Assembly: GCA_035551995.1 (NCBI GenBank)
Contig: DASZME010000029.1
Coordinates: 1-26,248 of the forward strand
Direction of reading: 5' to 3'
Source of the DNA: RYN-428 sp035551995
GTDB taxonomy: Bacteria; Planctomycetota; Phycisphaerae; Tepidisphaerales; Tepidisphaeraceae
Length of the DNA: 26,248 nt
Position 1 is the stretch's first letter, and every line of letters begins with the position of its first letter. A program made the position numbers and the translations under genes. This document shows, piece by piece, positions 24,260 through 26,248 of the stretch. A model generated the notes under the pieces. It was not told the origin of the DNA. It worked only from the letters and a program-made list of their open reading frames with translations, and did not search any database.

Positions 24260-24296
24260 GGCAGGTCGTCGGCGGCGACGCGACGGACGACCTGCC
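24260..24296. terminator. Bidirectional hairpin between convergent genes
   Basis: Perfect 11-base arms at 24260-24270 and 24286-24296 enclose a 15-base loop in the 97-base gap between the aminotransferase stop (24201, plus) and the YqgE stop (24299, minus). The position indicates shared transcription termination. No T run follows on the plus strand, where the right arm ends inside the last bases before the YqgE stop. Confidence 0.6.
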
Positions 24297-24298
24297 GC

Positions 24299-24856
24299 TC
24301 AGTTCACCGACGGATCGTCGGGAATTAGATTCGGGTTGAGCCAGGGATACGCCGCCTTCAGGACGATCCTTCGATGAAGATTGTCCCACATGTCTTCGCC
24401 GGCGTCGAAGACATGCTCGGCGGCCGCCGGGAGGGTGAGCCAGTCCTCGGCTTCCAGTTCGGCTTCGAGTTGGCCCTGACTCCAACCGGCATAACCGACG
24501 TAAAAACGAACGGGGCGGCCATCTTCGTCGCCGCCGATCAGTTGCTCGACCGAATCCTTGTCCGCGCTGAAAAAAACGCCGGGAACGATCGGCGCCTGTG
24601 AAAGGGACATGTCTCCGTGCAGAACCATCAGCGCGCCTTCGCAGGGCCCGCCGTGATGGAGCGGATCGCTTGCGAAGCAGGGGGTATCGCTCACCTGGTC
24701 CCAAATCATGTCGATCGTCGTCTCCAGCGGGCGGTTGAGGATCAGGCCCAGGGCGCCGTCGTCGTTATGCTGAACGATGAGGACGACGGCGCGATGGAAG
24801 TTGGGGTCGAGCAACTTCGGCGAAGCGATCAACAAGTGTCCCTGGTACGAATTCAT
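24299..24856 (-). CDS. YqgE/AlgH family protein (DUF179)
   Basis: This 185-residue protein shows the family blocks GHLLIASPKLLDPNFHRAVVLI near the start, GALGLILNRP (35-44), HHGGP (67-71), and YVGYAGWSQGQLEAEL (119-134). The family is widespread in bacteria and of uncertain function. It was once named a transcriptional regulator (AlgH) in Pseudomonas, without a DNA-binding motif. The ATG at 24856 has AGAGG five bases upstream and matches the usual family start, so the extra 22 codons further upstream are rejected. It is cytoplasmic, with no signal peptide or membrane segment. It is not beside ruvX (yqgF), its frequent partner in proteobacteria. Confidence 0.93.
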   Translation of the reverse strand: MNSYQGHLLIASPKLLDPNFHRAVVLIVQHNDDGALGLILNRPLETTIDMIWDQVSDTPCFASDPLHHGGPCEGALMVLHGDMSLSQAPIVPGVFFSADKDSVEQLIGGDEDGRPVRFYVGYAGWSQGQLEAELEAEDWLTLPAAAEHVFDAGEDMWDNLHRRIVLKAAYPWLNPNLIPDDPSVN

Positions 24857-25023
24857 CAAACCTCTGACTTGAATCACGCGTTGAGATGGGCCGCGATACG
24901 AGTAGGGTAGTATCAAACCCAAAATCGAACAAGAACCGTTCCGGCGTCAATTGCCGATTTCCGCTACGCCGACGCCGCCGCGGGCCGATCGGATTTTCAA
25001 AAAGGCCCCCGTCAACAATCCTC

Positions 25024-25051
25024 CTGACGTGCCGGTATTAGCCCCTATAAG
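25024..25051 (+). promoter_or_regulatory. Candidate promoter for the exported oxidoreductase
   Basis: CTGACG (25024-25029, four of six -35 bases), a 16-base spacer and TATAAG (25046-25051, five of six -10 bases) would start transcription near 25058. That is about 18 bases before the ATG and just ahead of the GAAGGA ribosome binding site at 25063-25068. Confidence 0.45.
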
Positions 25052-25075
25052 AAACTTTCCACGAAGGACCCACAA

Positions 25076-26248
25076 ATGAACCACCCCATCTCCCGGCGTC
25101 AGGTCTTAAAAGGTACGGCAACCGCGGCGGCGGCCATTGGATTGTCGAAATTTACCGCGAGATCCTACGGACAAATTATCGGCTCCAATGAAGATATCCG
25201 TATCGGCGTCATCGGCTTCAATGGCCGGGGGAATTCCCATATCGACGCCTGGACAAATCTCAAAGGCGTTCGCCTCACCGCCCTGTGCGACGCCGACGAG
25301 AAGGTTCTCGACAAGACGTACGATAAGGTGATGAAGGGCGAATTCGCTCGCAAGTCAAAGGCGCCGAGTACGCAGCCAAGTTCGCTCAGCAGCACGCAAC
25401 CCACGACCGCCCCAGCCTTCGCGCAAGGCCCGGTCGAGAAATATTCCGACCTTCGCAAGCTGCTGGACAACAAGGAAATCGACGCCATTTCCACCGCCAC
25501 GCCCAACCATTGGCACGCGCTGATTACGGTATGGGGCTGCCAGGCGGGCAAAGACGTTTACGTCGAAAAGCCGACCTGTCATAACGTGTGGGAAGGGCGT
25601 CAGGCGGTCGAGGCGGCTCGGAAATATAACCGGATCGTTCAGGCCGGCACTCAGAGCCGATCAAGCCACACGCTGAAGAACGCGATCGAATGGGTCCAGG
25701 CGGGGAATATCGGAAAGATCAATGTCGCGCATGGGTTGTGCTACAAGCCCCGCGGATCGATCGGGAAAGTGGAGGTAACGCCGCCGGTCCCCGCCAGCAT
25801 CGATCTTGATCTCTGGTGTGGCCCATCGCCCAAAGAGGCGCCGCACCGCAAGAATTTCCATTACGATTGGCACTGGTTCTGGCAGACCGGGAACGGCGAC
25901 ATCGGTAATCAGGGCATTCACCAGATGGACATCGCCCGCTGGGTTCTTGGCAAAGATTCGGTGTCGCCGAGCATTCTCAGCGTCGGCGGCCGCTTTGGCT
26001 ATGACGACGATGGGCAGACCGCCAACACGCAATTCGCCATTCATGATTACGGCGATTGCATGCTCATCTTCGAGGTTCAGGGCCTTCGGAAAAAGCCCGG
26101 CAGCTCGAAGATGGGATCGTTCAACGGCCAAAGCGTCGGCCATGTCGTCTTCTGCGACGACGGCTACCTCGCCGGCCTTGTGGCCTACGACAACGATCAC
26201 AAAGAGGTCAAGAACTTTGACGTGAAATCAGCCAAGGGAAGCATTGAA
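25076..26248 (+). CDS. Tat-exported Gfo/Idh/MocA oxidoreductase (truncated by window end)
   Basis: The frame opens at the ATG at 25076 (GAAGGA seven bases upstream) and stays open for 391 codons to the window edge, so the C terminus is missing. A Tat signal is clear: SRRQVLK at 6-12, then an Ala-rich hydrophobic stretch, so the folded, cofactor-loaded enzyme is exported. The Rossmann motif GVIGFNGRG is at 44-52 and the catalytic EKP at 164-166. GNQGIHQMDIARW (277-289) carries the conserved His282 and Asp285. Between CDADEK and KYSDLRKLL, inside the nucleotide-binding fold, lies an unusual Ser/Thr/Pro/Gln-rich insert (about 88-118). The protein belongs to the exported dehydrogenase group multiplied in planctomycetes, with probable sugar substrates that cannot be specified. 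Confidence 0.93.
   Translation, partial: MNHPISRRQVLKGTATAAAAIGLSKFTARSYGQIIGSNEDIRIGVIGFNGRGNSHIDAWTNLKGVRLTALCDADEKVLDKTYDKVMKGEFARKSKAPSTQPSSLSSTQPTTAPAFAQGPVEKYSDLRKLLDNKEIDAISTATPNHWHALITVWGCQAGKDVYVEKPTCHNVWEGRQAVEAARKYNRIVQAGTQSRSSHTLKNAIEWVQAGNIGKINVAHGLCYKPRGSIGKVEVTPPVPASIDLDLWCGPSPKEAPHRKNFHYDWHWFWQTGNGDIGNQGIHQMDIARWVLGKDSVSPSILSVGGRFGYDDDGQTANTQFAIHDYGDCMLIFEVQGLRKKPGSSKMGSFNGQSVGHVVFCDDGYLAGLVAYDNDHKEVKNFDVKSAKGSIE

Overview
The window looks like a stretch of chromosome from a GC-rich planctomycete, probably Phycisphaerae or a near relative. This is inferred from gene content, not from a marker gene. The supporting features are a Tat-exported Gfo/Idh/MocA oxidoreductase, a MoxR ATPase, an Uma2 protein, PEGA and PpiC lipoproteins, and recurring Pro/Thr-rich linkers of the P-T-T-R/K-P kind in exported proteins. 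There is no rRNA, tRNA, CRISPR array, transposase, integrase or phage gene. Every gene is intact within the window except the last, which runs off the right edge.

Layout. Positions 1-1001 hold a strong hairpin and two tandem orphan lipoproteins on the minus strand, one of them extremely Gly/Asn/Thr-rich. Positions 1237-6296 (minus) carry polyphosphate kinase (ppk), an exported alkaline-phosphatase-superfamily phosphodiesterase, a SixA phosphohistidine phosphatase and a Gfo/Idh oxidoreductase, so this is a phosphate-centred block. A solitary MoxR ATPase (minus, 6635-7678) diverges from a DEAD-box type helicase that reads DEVD and has a long insert. It is followed on the plus strand by an Uma2-family protein, aspartate-semialdehyde dehydrogenase (asd) and tRNA pseudouridine synthase (truA). 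truA converges on a membrane-anchored metallophosphoesterase, next to which lies a PEGA lipoprotein.

Positions 14355-16521 (minus) look like an operon in the order DUF456 membrane protein, GroES-like co-chaperonin, degenerate receiver-domain protein, SAM-dependent methyltransferase. It lies just downstream of clpC and a terminator with two alternative stems. After clpC the plus strand carries a radical SAM/SPASM enzyme, a GTAG-plus-hairpin REP-like element, a PpiC-type peptidyl-prolyl isomerase lipoprotein and an AlaC/DapL-like aminotransferase. An 11-bp hairpin separates that gene from the convergent YqgE/AlgH gene. The window ends in a Tat-exported Gfo/Idh oxidoreductase.

Most genes are housekeeping. 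Functional themes that can be argued are phosphate/polyphosphate metabolism (ppk, phosphodiesterase, sixA), protein quality control (clpC, GroES-like, PpiC) and the aspartate/lysine pathway (asd, possibly the aminotransferase). The least explained signals are the pseudo-receiver/GroES-like/methyltransferase operon, the stand-alone radical SAM/SPASM enzyme, the disordered Pro/Thr-rich insert inside the Rossmann fold of the exported oxidoreductase, and the Gly-rich lipoprotein pair. No clear new defence or mobile system was found.
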